Positions 50,932 to 64,000 of a stretch of DNA of 64,000 bases are shown piece by piece. Within the stretch, counting starts at the first letter, position 1. Each line of letters opens with the position of its first letter. The stretch is from positions 496,001 through 560,000 of the forward strand of contig JACAXG010000012.1 of NCBI GenBank assembly GCA_018881555.1. The letters are read 5' to 3'. Origin of the DNA: Amblyornis subalaris. Its lineage: Eukaryota > Chordata > Aves > Passeriformes > Ptilonorhynchidae. The position numbers and the translations under genes were made by a program. The notes under the pieces are model-generated. The model made no database searches, had not been told where the DNA came from, and saw nothing but the letters and a program-made list of their open reading frames with translations.

Positions 50932-51000
50932 ATAGAATCTCAAAAACATGTAGGTTGGAAAAGATCTTTAAGGTCATCGAGTCCAACCATTAACCTAGTT
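50932..51000 (-). mobile_element. Very short CR1 LINE 3' stub, about 70 bp
   Basis: Seen: TAGAATCTC, then GTAGGTTGGAAAAGATCTTT, AAGGTCATCGAGTCCAACC and ATTAACCTAG. Known: this is the reverse complement of the 3' end of a bird CR1 subfamily; in longer copies the next bases describe a longer 3' UTR. Here similarity stops right after ATTAACCTAG, so the copy was truncated almost immediately during reverse transcription. Confidence 0.8.
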
Positions 51001-51574
51001 TGGGCTTTTAAGAAATTTGGCCCTGTAATTATGTTGTTTTCGTGCAAGAGTGATTCTTGTAATCCAAATATCCACTGCCCTCTATCTTGTCTAACGCTGT
51101 ACATGACCCAAACTTTTTTACTCTCTTCAGAGGCCTTCCTGTGGATTGTTTCAGGGTCTACCTTTACACTGTTNACAGCAACTTTTGTGTCATTCATTTA
51201 TTCTAATAGAGAACCTAAAAATGTAAGGTTCCTAACTTTGTAGAGATTCCTCAGGACTGATGATGAACAGCAGTTTCTTTCATTTCCTTTACACTAGCAC
51301 ATAAAGCTGTTGAGGATGACAGTGGAAAGTTCGAATTGGCTGGCAGATTGGCTTGAGGAAGAGGAACCCTACGATACACATAGCAGTGATTTTGTCGAAT
51401 GCCGTATAAAAAGTAGAGCAGTGCAGTGAACATGAGATGATACATATTCATGTCAGGATGCAAATTTACTTATTTAAAGGAGAATAATCTGAAATCAAGA
51501 AGAAAACCTGATGGATGTAGAAGCTGTGAAGACTTTTTTCCTGTTTCTTAACCAAGACAGCATTGGCTATCCAG

Positions 51575-51652
51575 ACTGTATATGCCAGTTAGGTACAAGA
51601 TGTGTGTGCCAGTTAGGCTATACAGCACTGTATATGCCAGTTAGGTACACGA
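51575..51652. repeat. Minisatellite, 3 tandem copies of a 26-bp unit
   Basis: Seen: units at 51575-51600, 51601-51626 and 51627-51652 share the core TGCCAGTTAGG. Copies 1 and 3 (beginning ACTGTATATGCCAGTTAGGT) differ at a single base, while copy 2 is more diverged. The 26-bp period is not a multiple of three, which argues against the reading frame crossing it being a real gene. Confidence 0.9.
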
Positions 51653-54600
51653 TTGTTGCTAACTCTGATAAAATTGCTTGTTCTGCAGCAAGGAAGGCAG
51701 GTGATAAGTTATGTAGTGTGGTATGAATTTAGTTGCTTGAAAAATGAAAACCGGTCTGAGAATTCAGAGACACAGATTTCAAGATAATCAATGAAACAAA
51801 AATCAATTAAATGAAACCATGCCTAGATGTCTGGTTTTAATTTGGTTCATCTGAAAAAAGTTGTTACTGGCATCAGTGTGTTATGATTTTACTCAATAAA
51901 TACAATAGAATATTATTAAGAAATAAGCTGGAGTGTTTTGGAAAAGAACAGTCCAATGAGGCCACAGAGGGAAGGATAAGCTCAGGGGGAAGAGTTAATA
52001 ATACTTCCAAGTAAGTTTGTACTGGCCAGTCTAAAGTCTGAAATATTTGTCCATATCATTAATCTTGAGAGAGATATAGGACATAAAACTCTACTATTTT
52101 TTTGACATTTTGCTAACACTCAANTATTAGATAATGTCCATGAAGATCTAATTGATAAATGCTGTCTTTTTACACTGGGTTGTAGGTGTTTAAGGTTTTC
52201 CTCATGAAAATAATTGTAAAAAATATAAAANGCAAAAATGGAATCTGTCTGAATTTCATTTTGATGTAAGAGAAAGAGATTACTCATTTAAATTACATTT
52301 TCTAGAAGTAATTCATTATAAACTGCTAGTTAGAAAACTAATATACCATTTAAATATAACTGATTACTGTAATCCCTTATATTAACCCAGCGACTACATG
52401 TTTTGTAATAAACGTGAGATTTAAAAGTAGTGAGAATGCTAANAGAATCTTTGCCATTAAAATAAGAACTCATGCTCAGAATCTATAGAGGTTTTCCTTA
52501 GTGAGGTGGTAATTTTCTGATAATATCCACATTTTATAGCATGTGTTTGCCGTTGTCCTGATACATCGTAATTTTTCATGTAATTATACCTCATTTTATT
52601 TAGCACAGCCTTGCTTTGTCTGTGGAATGAAAAACAAATGTGCAAACGTCACTGTAGAAAGCCTGTAGTCTCAAGATTCACCTGCAGAAATCATACTGGC
52701 AGCTTTACTACTAGTCTGCTTTCCATATCTTTTATCAAAAAATAGACTGCAATGTATTTCCCATATGGAAAAACTCCATGGTGCTAGCTGTTAAACAAGA
52801 CCGAAATCCTAAAAAGTTCACCTGTTAAGCTCTGTCTTTATATGCCTTCCTTTGCTTCTTTTTACTAGCAATTACTGTACTTTTACCTCTCAAGAGAAAG
52901 TATTCAAAGTCTTTATTTTTACACCGAGTCTTACTTTACTCATTGCACCACTGTCAATTCCAAAGCCAGATGTTTATGTTCCTTTAAAATATCAAAGTTC
53001 AGAGGATTTTCATGTTTAGAGACGCTTCACAGGAGACACCAAAATGGTACCAATTCAGGCTACAATTTCCTGACAGCNTCAGTGCATGTAAACTACGTGA
53101 CAGGTTTGTTTAAGTACCAAAGTCATCCCCAGTTGTGCATTGCTGGAATATGCATCACCGGGGCAGTTTGATACAAGGTGGCTTTTTGATGCCAGAGGAG
53201 GCTGTTGGAGAGCAGATGAGAGGAAGTTGCTCCCGATGGCACTGAAGTGCACATGTTGTGGGTACATATCACAGCCTCAGCATTAGAGAAGGGTTGGATT
53301 CACCAGTGTCCCCGCCAGGCTGACATCTAAAATGTTCCTATGCCCTACTGTCTACTAATAAAATCCTCAGTGCTTGAGTATTCTGCAGAAGGGAGCTGTG
53401 AATACTAAAGACCCTATAGCTCGGGGGAGTCAACCAATCTCTACTTCTGGCTGCAGCTGATATTTTGCTGTTAATGTTAAGTCCACCAGCTTCCAGAGGT
53501 CCATTTTGGAATGCTGACACTATCACGCGCTTGTTAGAATCTGATATGCTGGCAGATTCAAAATATAAATTTCAAGCCTGCTCAAGATTAGGCAGGGAGC
53601 TAAATCCTAAATTTGGACCTATTTTTTTAACTCCTCCTTAACAGCTCTGATCATTGTATTAATTGATACAAAACTACTCAGCTGTTTTGTGCNAGAGTAC
53701 AATATCTGTGTTAGATCCAGCTTGGAGGCAAATACTCAACTCACTGAATCCTCAGTGGAAATAGGCACTTTTCCTCAGCCTAGAATAAAGTATCAATGTG
53801 CCTAGGACAGGATGGACTTAGGTCTCCATTTCCCTCCTGGAAATGCAAGTGGCTACCTACAGACTAGTTACTGTAGCAGTCATTTGTAAGCATCTTGCAA
53901 TCTCTGTGGATACCACAGAAAAAACTTGGTACCTATTTCAGGACTGTGATTTCCACTGGGGATCAGGAAAAAAATAAATATATGCTCCCTGAAACTTAGT
54001 CTGTGTTTTAGTAATACCAAAACAAGTCTACATTTCATTTCCCTGTATTTTTCAAAGGATATTTTGCCTGCCAGATTTTCTTCTTGTCTGTCCATCATCT
54101 CTAATATCCATTATGTGAAATTGCTAAGTACAAAACAAGTATTTCTTGTAGACATTTAACAGGGCTGTGCAAATACTTCACACAAGTGAATAACTTGTTA
54201 GCTTTTAATCTCTTGCTTCACAATTTTCTGTGACCATAGTAATGTCCTCAAAATACAGGTTTTATTCTTTTTTTTCCACTAAGATACAGCTATACAATGC
54301 AGTATAAGATGCAACTAAAGTATATTTACATTGATTTATCTTTTTTATATTACTCTGATGATGACGAGCTAAAGTAAAAAAGAGGGTTAGAAAAAGTAAT
54401 CTGAAAACTAATCAGTAGTTCAAGGTAGGGAACGGTTCTGTGACTATGATATTAATGGGACAAGTAGAAGAAAAAACACAAGAATTGGAAACTAACATTT
54501 ATTTTAGTGAACATCTGCTTAAGATGTGACTGGCCAGCATGCAGGTATTTTAATTAGTAGGGTGAAAAANAGTATGTGTGAAAAGAGCGATCCTAATTGT

Positions 54601-57600
54601 ACAGAGCTTGAATGGTAATGCAGGATTCACTCAGATGCAGGGAAAACATCCTAGAGCAGCCTACAAGGTCTGTGTCCTGTGAAAGGCAGGTCACNTGGAA
54701 GATGTAGCTGAGGAACATAGGCTGGACAATACAGCCTATCTTGGCACTCAGAGATTGCAATAAGAAGTCTCTGATAGCACAACACTACAGCGAGGATAGG
54801 GTGCCTCACAGATTATGAATTTCAGCTGGATCACAGACTGTAAATTTTCCTGGAGCAGGAAATTTGAAAGGTNAAGACATTACAAGTGCAGCTTGTGTCT
54901 GAACCATGACAGAAGTTCTGTTTAGAACTAGAAATAAATATGAATTTGCCTTTGAATATTATCTAGGTGACAAAGGTGATGAATGAATAGCAGCATGAAG
55001 GTACACCCTCATCTCAGAATTTCCTGTTGATGGTTTCTAAATCTAGGAATGCTTTCCTCTAATGTGAGCAGCGTGCCTGTGCATACTGCTTGCACACTAC
55101 AGACTGAGAGGAAAAGGACAGTGAGTTGTTAACACCTACAGCTTATATTATTTGTTAAATGCAATAGGAATTTAAATTATTTTCCAACTAATAAATGTAT
55201 ACTGACTCCATTAGGAGAATGTATAGGTCTTGGGACCTAGAGGAAGAATATACAGATTGTAATGACAGCATAATGAATGTAAAGTCATAGCCTTTTGAGA
55301 CTCATTATATATAAATGAGATTGCAGTCTGGTTGAGAATACACTATGCAGTTTTGACCTTTCTTTGAAATACAGAAATGGTGCTTAGCTGTGAAATTCAT
55401 TATGGTCTCCAGTGTGACATAGCTATTCATTTTTAAACTGATTAATTTCAGTTAGTATTGATGAAAGACCTCATAGGACTAAATACAGAGATACCATGGG
55501 CAAGTACACTGTATAAGCAGATATCATCTCTCTAAGTAAGCATTTATAGGTAGCCATTTTGACAAATTTTCCATACATAAAATAACAGTTATGTAGAAAA
55601 TGTAAAAATTAACTCTCTAATTCCATACATTGAACTTGGCTTTTAGTCTTTTTATTGAAACATGCCTATTAGAAACACAGATATGATTAAAGAACTATAA
55701 TCTTGAAGAACAAACGGACAAATGGAATATGCAGACTTTATCTTCAGTTTATGAAAACTTACAAACAAAATGGCACCTATAGCTTTATCTAATAAATTGT
55801 TTCTTGTAAACTGTGAAAGGTGGGAATGTGTAATCGTTGGCTGGACAGTCCTTCAGGAAAATCATCTGGATTTGCACAAACTGGGACCATCACTGGGAGT
55901 TACAGTCTAAACTGCAGAGTTTCGAAATTACCAGGCATGGAACAGGTTTTAATACTATAGAGGAGGCATGGAATTAGATCATTTAGTTAAAACTGTACTG
56001 TGGCTATTTTATGCCTACAGTGTGAATAAATTGAGAACAGTAGTCTTTAGAGATACCTGGTATCATCACAAAGACTGGAAGTCACTGCAAAATTATGCAC
56101 AAAGAGAACATGTTATGTTAAGTCATTCTCTGGGTAGCAAGACTAAATCAAACTGGATGTACCTCCTCTGAGGAGACACACAGCACATTTCTCANGTTTG
56201 TGTGTTATGTGCTCTTAAATTTGCTGATCAATGAAGAACTGGTCTTCTGTACTCAGCTGTAAATCTCCAAGGATTACTGTGAGTGTTGGACAGGATTGCC
56301 AACATAATGGCACTCTTATGGCTAATAATATCTATAGTTCCTTAGTACTATTACCTTTACTAACTGCATTTACTGAGTGACATTGAACCCTCACAAGAGC
56401 AAGTCCTGAGAGAGCTTCTCTGTAACAAACAGAAAACCACCAGAAATAAAATGGTCTACTGGCTATTCCAGTAGGATGCTTTAAAATGATAAATTAAAAA
56501 TTTTTTGCAGTTTTCTCTATGTTCTTTTTAGTCAAGTGATATATGCAAAAGATAATACATTAAAAAGTTTGGCTTATAATTAGTTTACATTATAGACAGA
56601 ATTGAAGAACAACAGATAATGTGTTTATAATACGAAACTCGGGAGTAACTTCAGTGTTTAGAAAAATAATAAAAAATATTATCTCTTTAAAGTTATTACT
56701 TCATTTACGCTAGGTCTCTTGCCACATCTAGAATCCAAACAGATGTCTTGAATTAATTGAGTGGACAGGAGTGATAAACTTTCAAAGCTCTGCTGACCTT
56801 GTAGTAGCTATCAGAAATTGCAGTACCTGCAGATCTTATTCTTTTGCTTTTATGGATAATTTTGTCTTTGGCTAAAGGTCAAAATTAGTCCGTTCAATAA
56901 GCAGTTTAAAATTAAAAGCTCTAATAATGTTTCAGTAAAGTTCTGTCATTCTGTTACATAAAGTGATTAAATATACGTAATTATATGATTAAATTTTCCA
57001 ATTACTGGTTTTCATGTGTTAAGGGAGTCTGAAAATACCCCATGCCATTGTCAAAATAGTGTGTATATGTACATTTTCTTACACAGATTTACTGATGCCT
57101 NTAAGTTTTGGACTGTTTGGTTTAAAGCAGATTATTTTTCATGAATCTTACCTCAAAAAGTCNTAACTGTGATGTGATATTTGTTCTGAAACAGTAAGAT
57201 GACTTTTCAAATTAGAAGTGTTCATCTTTTCATGAATGTCAAACCCAGGTTTCTGAGTACTTCCAGTAGAATAATCTACCCTACAGGGTTTACTTACATT
57301 ATACTGGGTTTACATCATATAACTTTCTAAATACTACTTTTACAAGGTATGGATATAATAGTATCAGCTCGAACGATATTTTTGAAGATATATTTACGCA
57401 TCATGCACTACATTAGGAAAGCTAAAATAACATTTTTAAAAAGCAAATTGTCTGCAGTAAAAGAATTTTTTTGTATGATAAGGAACTGTATCCTCTTGCC
57501 AGTAAGGCTTGATGTATAAATCTCGAAAGTAAAACCTAATCTCTGAATGGACAGGACAGAAAAAATCTGCCAGATTTGTTCATATATACCTTTTCACAAG

Positions 57601-60600
57601 GGCAACAGTCAGAAACAGGAATCAGAAATTACAGTTTAAAATTAATCTAATCAAATTTGATTTAAATCTATCCGGACTTGTTAAAGGATGGTGTAAACAT
57701 GTTACTTGTGTTTGAACTCACATTTATTTCATGAGCAAACACATAGAGGTTTTACATTAGCCCAAGTTTTCCAGGGAAAACTTAGTCCTTACTGTGAGGT
57801 TCTGTGTGCAGGCAGCAACCCATGTGCTGAGACCCAAACACTGCAACTTGGTTGTAAGGTACTGTGTAACTTGGAGAGAGAAGATCAGCAAGACTTCTTT
57901 AGCTTGGCTGCACTTTTACATAATCTGCCTTGTGGAGATTGTTGAATGAACTGAATTTATTCCTCATCTAATATNGAACGTAATTTCCTGGGGAAGTCAA
58001 ACTGGAAGACAAACTCCATGAACCTGGACAATGTAGATTATTTATATAAATAATGTAATACTAGAAGCAAAGGTGAACTAGAAAAACAACTCCAGGAGTA
58101 TGGAAGTGGAGGATAGAAGAAAGAAAGGTTGAGCTGTTTTATTAAAATATAGTGATCAAAGATCAGAAGTAATTCTTAATGTTTTATAAGATCAGATGAA
58201 CATCTTCCTAAAACTAGAGATTTAGAGACAGTGAATGTCTCCAGTGATCCTTTATTAATACCACCGCTTTTAAAAATAATTTAATACATGCAAGAAAAAA
58301 TTCTGTTCCCCTTTGTGTGCTTCATTTTGTGAAAAGTTGTTTTTAAATCTTATGCCTAAGAAAAGGAATAACAACTCCTGCTGTACACATACAATTGCTT
58401 CAAGTCCAAAATGCTTGAATCTCTGGATTTGCTCTTTGGAATCCATTTAATCAATGCTCAGATACAACATACTATTGCAAGCTAGTACATGTTTAATTAT
58501 TTAAGCTTCAGAACAAGTTCATGAGGTGACAGTGGTCCAGCCTCAAAAGAAATTGAGTTTCAGCTCTCTCTGCCTTTTCACTTGGCCTAAATCCCTTGAT
58601 GTGCTCTTACCTGGGATGCTACAGAGAAGCAAACAGCGTACTTAGTAGGAGGGCTGAGGACACTGCATTTGAGGCATCTGCAGCTTTCTCTAGCCCAAAG
58701 ACTAGGAAGAAGACTTAGCGTTCCCTATAGTAGGCTGCAACATGAACAAAAGGGACAGCAATACATAAAAGAAACCTTTATAACACTGTCAACATATACA
58801 GTAAAAGCATTCAAAAGCATAATAGGGGTTAAAAGAAAATATTGTCTGTAGGAAGCTGGGGCAAAAACCCCAAAACTATCAGGCCTAAACAATGACTCCT
58901 GCCAACTCTTTTCTGTTGTTTATAAATTCACTTCTATTCAGGATTCCTTACTGTGCCCTTTACTGACAGCTGAGTGCTTGGCGTAAGCCCTGCCAGCTCA
59001 TACAGATCTGTGAGGGAGCAACACTGAGCCTCTCTCAGAAATCNTGCTTCTTCAATGCCCTGGGCAGGTCGTGAGTGAGCCTCATAGCTGCCCAAGCAGC
59101 ACGGGCACAGATTAATGATCACCTTGTCCAGTTTCTGGCCATTCTAGTACAGCCCTGGGCGGCTGCTGGATGCTGTCCAGTCAGCAATTTTCCAGTTCAG
59201 AAGGTTGTGGGTTGCTGTGAAGAAGCACAAATCACAGCTGTCTGTCCTTGGCCTGTGCAATAACAGCCCATGGTCAAAAACCAGCCAAAGATAGAAGAAA
59301 CCAAGGGATTTGGCAATGCTTTTTACACTGGTGTCTGACATCTCTGCTCTTTGTAAGGGCACTTGGCTAAACTTGCTATACATTTTGGGGATCATAGCAT
59401 GGTATTTTATTCATATTAATAAGTCAAGATTATGCTGTGTGGAGATCTACTGTACAAAAAAATTTTGAACCAGTGTCTGTTAATTAATATTATTCCAGTT
59501 ACTAATTTAATATCTGTTTCTTTCACATAATCTGCCTGAATTCTTATCTGATGATGCATAACAGATCCAAACCATTTGTTATGACTGATGACATCAGGGG
59601 CTTTCTAATAATAACAAACATGAACTATTAGATTTGAACCCCTTTCCTTTTACTTGCATTTTGTGGAAAGTTCTTTAAACGCAAGGTTTAAGTGGAAAAA
59701 AAATCTTCCCCAAAGTAATATGAAGATGGATGCAACTGGTACAGCTCTGCACACTATTTTCTTTTAATCTTCTTAATCACTGTGCTGTCAGAATATATTT
59801 AATATCATGCAAATTCTGATTTAAGAGAATTAGATTCATTCCGTATCCAGTGAATAACTTCAGTGTTTCGGAATAGTCAAGTCTTTATCTTGTAAAATTA
59901 AGTTGCTGGCCCAGCATACCATTAGCTTCAGATTATTAATGCAAATTTAAGTACATTAGCACAGTAATATAATGGGGCCTAGTCTTCTTCAAAATTCCTG
60001 GCACCTTGATGAAGAAAGCTGTCAAACGAAGAAAGCCTGGTAGTCACTAGTAATGGTATATATTTAAGTTTACATGTTCCTACATAGTTTGTTCCTTATA
60101 AACTGCTGGATGGGGCAAGGTTGGCTTTAGAGAGAAGCAGGTTGGGGATCAGCTGTCCCAATGATTCCTGGCATACATCAGGATGGTAAACAAATGGTTT
60201 TGTTACTCAAGCTAATGGGTACTCGTATGGTTTCCTATGCCCTCACGTAGGCAGGGGAGGGCCCATAGGTACAAGGATTTTGTTGGGAAGAGGCTTAAGA
60301 TCCTCCATCCATTTCCATTGGCTGCTCTTGCTAAGGGACATTTGAGTTCCCACTGCAATGCTGCAGCTCACTGAAGAATTGGGAAGAAGGCCATGTTACA
60401 CAGAGCTTATCGGTAATGTCAGCACCGTGACAGAGCAACAGAGGATGGGAATTGAAGGTGGCTGGGTTAAGATTTATGGTCTATATAATTCTTCACCTTA
60501 ATCCTTACTGTTTTCTTGCCTGCTTAATAGGATAGTTTTGGGTGTGGCAAAGAAATCTTCATAACTTACATAAACTGCAGTTTTGAGCTGTGCCAAATAT

Positions 60601-63252
60601 GGCAATATGGCATAACTTTGACAGAGNTTATTTCTAAATCTTAAAATTGCTAGAGTGCTACAACAACAAAATAAAAAATGAGAATGTTTACAGCTGATGT
60701 GTATCAGATTGAAAGTGTATACTTGAAGCATACCAGTATATGAAAACATCAGTTGCACAAAACTGATTTATCAGACCATTGCAGGTCAAAATTGAGAATC
60801 AAGTATGACAGACATANGGACATATATTCTTTTTGTGGTGTCAGGGTGAAGGAATCATTTCTAGGATGGAGAAATAGAATATAAACCAGTCATATAATAT
60901 ACCAAGGATACATGATCTCCAGAAGCATATTTTTCCTATATGCCATTTTATCTGAGGTGCTAGTTGAGAGTAAAATCAGAGGTTTTCCTGGTTGATTGGC
61001 TAGAATCAGAATGGGATTTAGCAATTGCAAATGCCAGAAATACAAGAGCCAAGGTATTTGTACATATACATTTTTCGGACATTCAGGGCACATCTAATAC
61101 CAAATAAAATTAGCTCCAAGGTCATGCATGAGTCTGGAGATGAAGATGTTAGTGGTTTTCATGAATACAAGGTTACAATATTTTAAGTAAATCATCTACT
61201 ACCAAATACAATTTGACTGAACCCACATGTAACCCACAACTCCACTGAATGCTTGTCTGATCTTGCTGACAACTTGACCAATAATACTACTACTTATAAA
61301 ATGACCTGCACTAAAAGAAGTAGTGAAGTACGATCAAGCAGTTAGCTTGCTCTGACTGCTGCAATAATGCTGGACAGTTTAGATGTGATTCACACCTATC
61401 AAAAAAAGTTATTTTTGTTATTTATTCAGATTGGAGAACAGACCTATTTAATATATATGCTCAATTTTCTTTTCTCAAAATCCTATGTCCAGAAATAGTT
61501 GCCCCAAACTGTACTGTGCCATTGCTCAATGTGATGACATTTGAACAAAGTTTTCTCAGACAAACATACAGCCAGGACCCAAGAGTGAAAAGATGATGGA
61601 AAAGGCAGCAGCAGCATCACACCAGCCCTAACACTGAGAAGTTTGATCCTGAAGATCAATGCTAAGAAAAAGAGCTACAAAGAATATAGACACATCTCAA
61701 GCATTACTGCAGATAAGGACCTACAGCAAGTCTCCAGAGAAAAACATTTGGGTCCTGCCTTGCAACAGAACCTCTGGAGGAAGGAGCAGCTTAGTATTCT
61801 ATATTTGCACTGGAGGTCTGTTATGTGTGTCAAGCACCAGATATTACAAAAGAAGTTAAAAATACCATGAATATTAAACTATTAGCAACTTAAAGAAGAC
61901 ATTTATTCCCCTAAGACTCTACAGTAACACTGCAGTCATTTAAATACCTGCTGTCTAGCAGGTGTGATAGCTGGAGTATGCACTGTTAAAGAGGCATCTT
62001 AAGCTTTGCGGTGACTTTGTATACTCTTTTTCTACTTCATGATCCTGCAAGACCCACTGAAAGCAGCAGGTTTGATCAGAATATGTGAGGAATCTAGAAG
62101 GAGAACAATTTTTGTACACAAAGGTGCCTTGGACTCCTAAGTCCGTTTTGGAGAGCACTCCTAGCATCACAGTTTGATGGATACAGCCAGAACACACTCT
62201 CTGAAGAAAACATCAGCTCTCTGCTAATCAGTTACTCACAGGAGGATTCTGTAGCACGTGGGGAAAAAAGGAGATAAAGATACTTACTCTAACAGTTATT
62301 GTTCTTCAAGNTGTTATGTTTAGAATGGGTGCCAGAATCTGCTCCCCAGTTCACTCAGATGTAGATGGTAAGGGAAATATGGAAGATTTTGGCTTTCCAG
62401 ACTTTGATATCTTTTCACAGAAGCAGAAAAACTGGCACAAGGTACATTCATATGCCTAAGTTGCTGCTCTGCTCAAGTCCAAGCTTGCTCAGNTGAGGGA
62501 GGGACAGAGGTCCTGTATAGTAGAAATCATACTGACAGCAAGACCTTCAACCACTACAGCTTTTATAATGTAAATGATGATAAAAAATGTGGAGCATAAG
62601 GCAACATATTTTCAAGAGGGAAATGGGATTCTAAAAATNATCCAATACCTAAGGGAAACACAGCATCTATTCATCAGAAGGCAAAGGAAATGCACCTACA
62701 AACTTCATTCTGTCTTTGATCTGTTATTACTGAAGGAACCGCAGTATAGAGAAAAACGGTGAATGGGTTTCAGATTTTGTTTGCTTTGCCAGAGACATTT
62801 TGAATAGCAAAGACCTGTTGCAGCAAATATCCTCTGAAGGGTANTGCAAAGATGTTGGCATGAGCTTGAGGTAAAATAAGAATAAAAACAGAGAATAGAA
62901 TAGCCCCACTTCGAAAAAAAAATCTTTTAGCATGCCAGGTGTATCTAAGTCCATATTAATTGCTAAAACATTTGTTTTCTTATAGGTGTCTATGAATAAT
63001 TAAGGTAGAACTTTCAGGAAACATTGCCAATGTTAACTTTCCTAGGGAAACTACTAGCTCAATTGTACATTTCATTATATTTTCTTTTTCAAAATTAACT
63101 TCAAGTGAAAGGAGGTCAAAACTACAGTTGCAGTATTTCTGTGACTGTAAAAGGCAGTGTTACTATGAAGCAAATCATATGTTAAGTCTGATCAACTCTG
63201 AGGCCAAAGGCACTCCTGGCAGAGCTAAAATGAAAACGCACAAGGGTGTTTT

Positions 63253-63660
63253 GTGGACAACTGTAAGCCCAGATTATGTCTGTTCAAAGAAAAGCTTACA
63301 GGTATGAGGTATATGAAAAAATACCTTTTTGAAAACTCATTAGTGCCTCCGATCTTTCAAGATGATCAATGCACTGCTTCCAGTTTCAATAAGGACATTT
63401 TAAAGAAAAGAAAAAAGAGGAAAAGGAAGATGATGAACTCACAGGGGCACCTCTTAAGTGAACAGACATTCCAATATGATTTTTTTAAGACAATTGTTAG
63501 TTTTTCATTTTATGACTACTGTCTTTCTAAAAAAGCTTATGCCAATTTTTTATGGCTGGGAAGCATTACTTGGGAAACATTTATAGATGGTACTTTTTTT
63601 AATAGGCAGAAAATTATTGCAGCATGTTATGCAAAGGTTCTCAAATTTAAATGCAAGTGA
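63253..63660 (+). other. Longest AT-rich reading frame (135 codons), coding status doubtful
   Basis: Seen: a frame running from ATG at 63253 to TGA. The first third is unremarkable; a basic cluster (KKRKKRKRK) comes from an AG-rich run; the last third is rich in F, Y and I, as random AT-rich codons would be. No splice sites, signal peptide or known motif support it. A frame of this length is expected about once by chance in 64 kb of six-frame sequence. Confidence 0.1.
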
Positions 63661-64000
63661 ACAGACAGAACACAGGAGGACTTCTAAAAACAAATTAAGG
63701 TACTGTAATACAAGTTAACTTTTCTAGGTAGGATAGGCTGGATGTGTAAATCCCCTTATATTTACGGTCAGATAATGGATTTATTGAGGTTTAGTTCTAG
63801 ATCCCCTGACTTTCAAAGCTTCCTTTGCTCTTTTTCCTCCTTTTAGTAGACATCTCAAAACATTAGNATCATCAGCAGAAAACAGATCAGTAAATCAGCT
63901 TTACAGAGCAAACACAGAAATACTGGAGGAAATAAATGTAGGCATAAATTCTACCCTCCTGCATTTTTCCAGTTATTACAAAAATGTGGGTTTGTGCCAT

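Larger units (their letters stand above)
51001..64000. other. AT-rich non-coding DNA with a small minisatellite; no gene recognised
   Basis: Thirteen kilobases without a recognisable exon, CR1 or LTR. It contains the 3 x 26-bp tandem repeat at 51575-51652, somewhat GC-richer patches at 58.97-59.28 and 60.1-60.4 kb, and an unusually long frame (135 codons) at 63253-63660. It could be intron of the gene starting at 10.6 kb, or intergenic. Confidence 0.6.

Noticed and set aside
63253..63660. 135-codon frame as a possible new gene
   Set aside because: The length is near what chance gives in 64 kb of six frames, the composition follows the AT-rich DNA, and no splice, signal or family motif supports it. 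Kept only as a low-confidence entry.
1..64000. CRISPR arrays, operons, phage or plasmid modules, mitochondrial insertions, tRNA or rRNA genes
   Set aside because: I saw no regularly spaced direct repeats, no prokaryote-like gene packing, and no sequence that I recognise as organellar, tRNA or rRNA. A covariance-model scan could still find a decayed tRNA copy.

Overview
This window looks like ordinary nuclear DNA from a bird. The diagnostic evidence is repeats: four CR1 LINE fragments of different ages, and a solitary retroviral LTR of a type common in avian genomes. The background is AT-rich, vertebrate-style intronic or intergenic sequence with one strong CpG island. I see no bacterial, phage, plasmid or organellar genes. 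About a hundred single-base Ns are scattered through the window. They look like unresolved or heterozygous consensus positions rather than assembly gaps.

Layout. 1-9.88 kb: AT-rich non-coding DNA with a few weak exon-like signals. 9.89-11.41 kb: a dense CpG island with a (GGCAC)n edge, two inverted CCAAT boxes, a GC box, an ETS-like site and a probable first exon on the + strand ending at a consensus splice donor (10724/10725). This is the only well-supported gene part in the window. 11.43-15.19 kb: AT-rich DNA with a possible MIR-type SINE relic. 15.19-16.15 kb: a long, very old CR1 fragment on the - strand. 16.15-28.17 kb: AT-rich DNA with an unexplained GC-rich block at about 21.12-21.6 kb. 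28.172-28.753 kb: a solo LTR on the - strand, flanked by a 6-bp target duplication. 31.02-31.16 kb: a short CR1 3' end. 31.16-48.48 kb: mostly featureless, with one in-frame exon candidate at 36.875-37.039 kb. 48.48-49.37 kb: a segment with consensus-like splice signals on both strands, next to a 0.7-kb CR1. 50.86-51.0 kb: a TA microsatellite abutting a stub of CR1. 51.0-64 kb: AT-rich DNA with a 3 x 26-bp minisatellite.

Interpretation. The simplest reading is the 5' end of one gene: its CpG-island promoter and first exon lie near 10.6 kb, and a very long first intron (or early introns) fills the rest of the window to the right. I could not identify the gene, because no exon gave a recognisable protein family. 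Most open reading frames over 60 codons here are chance frames in AT-rich DNA, or stop-poor frames inside the GC-rich island. I found no convincing new biological system. The most useful items to check are the exon candidates, the overlapping two-strand splice signals, the GC-rich block and the dated transposon insertions.
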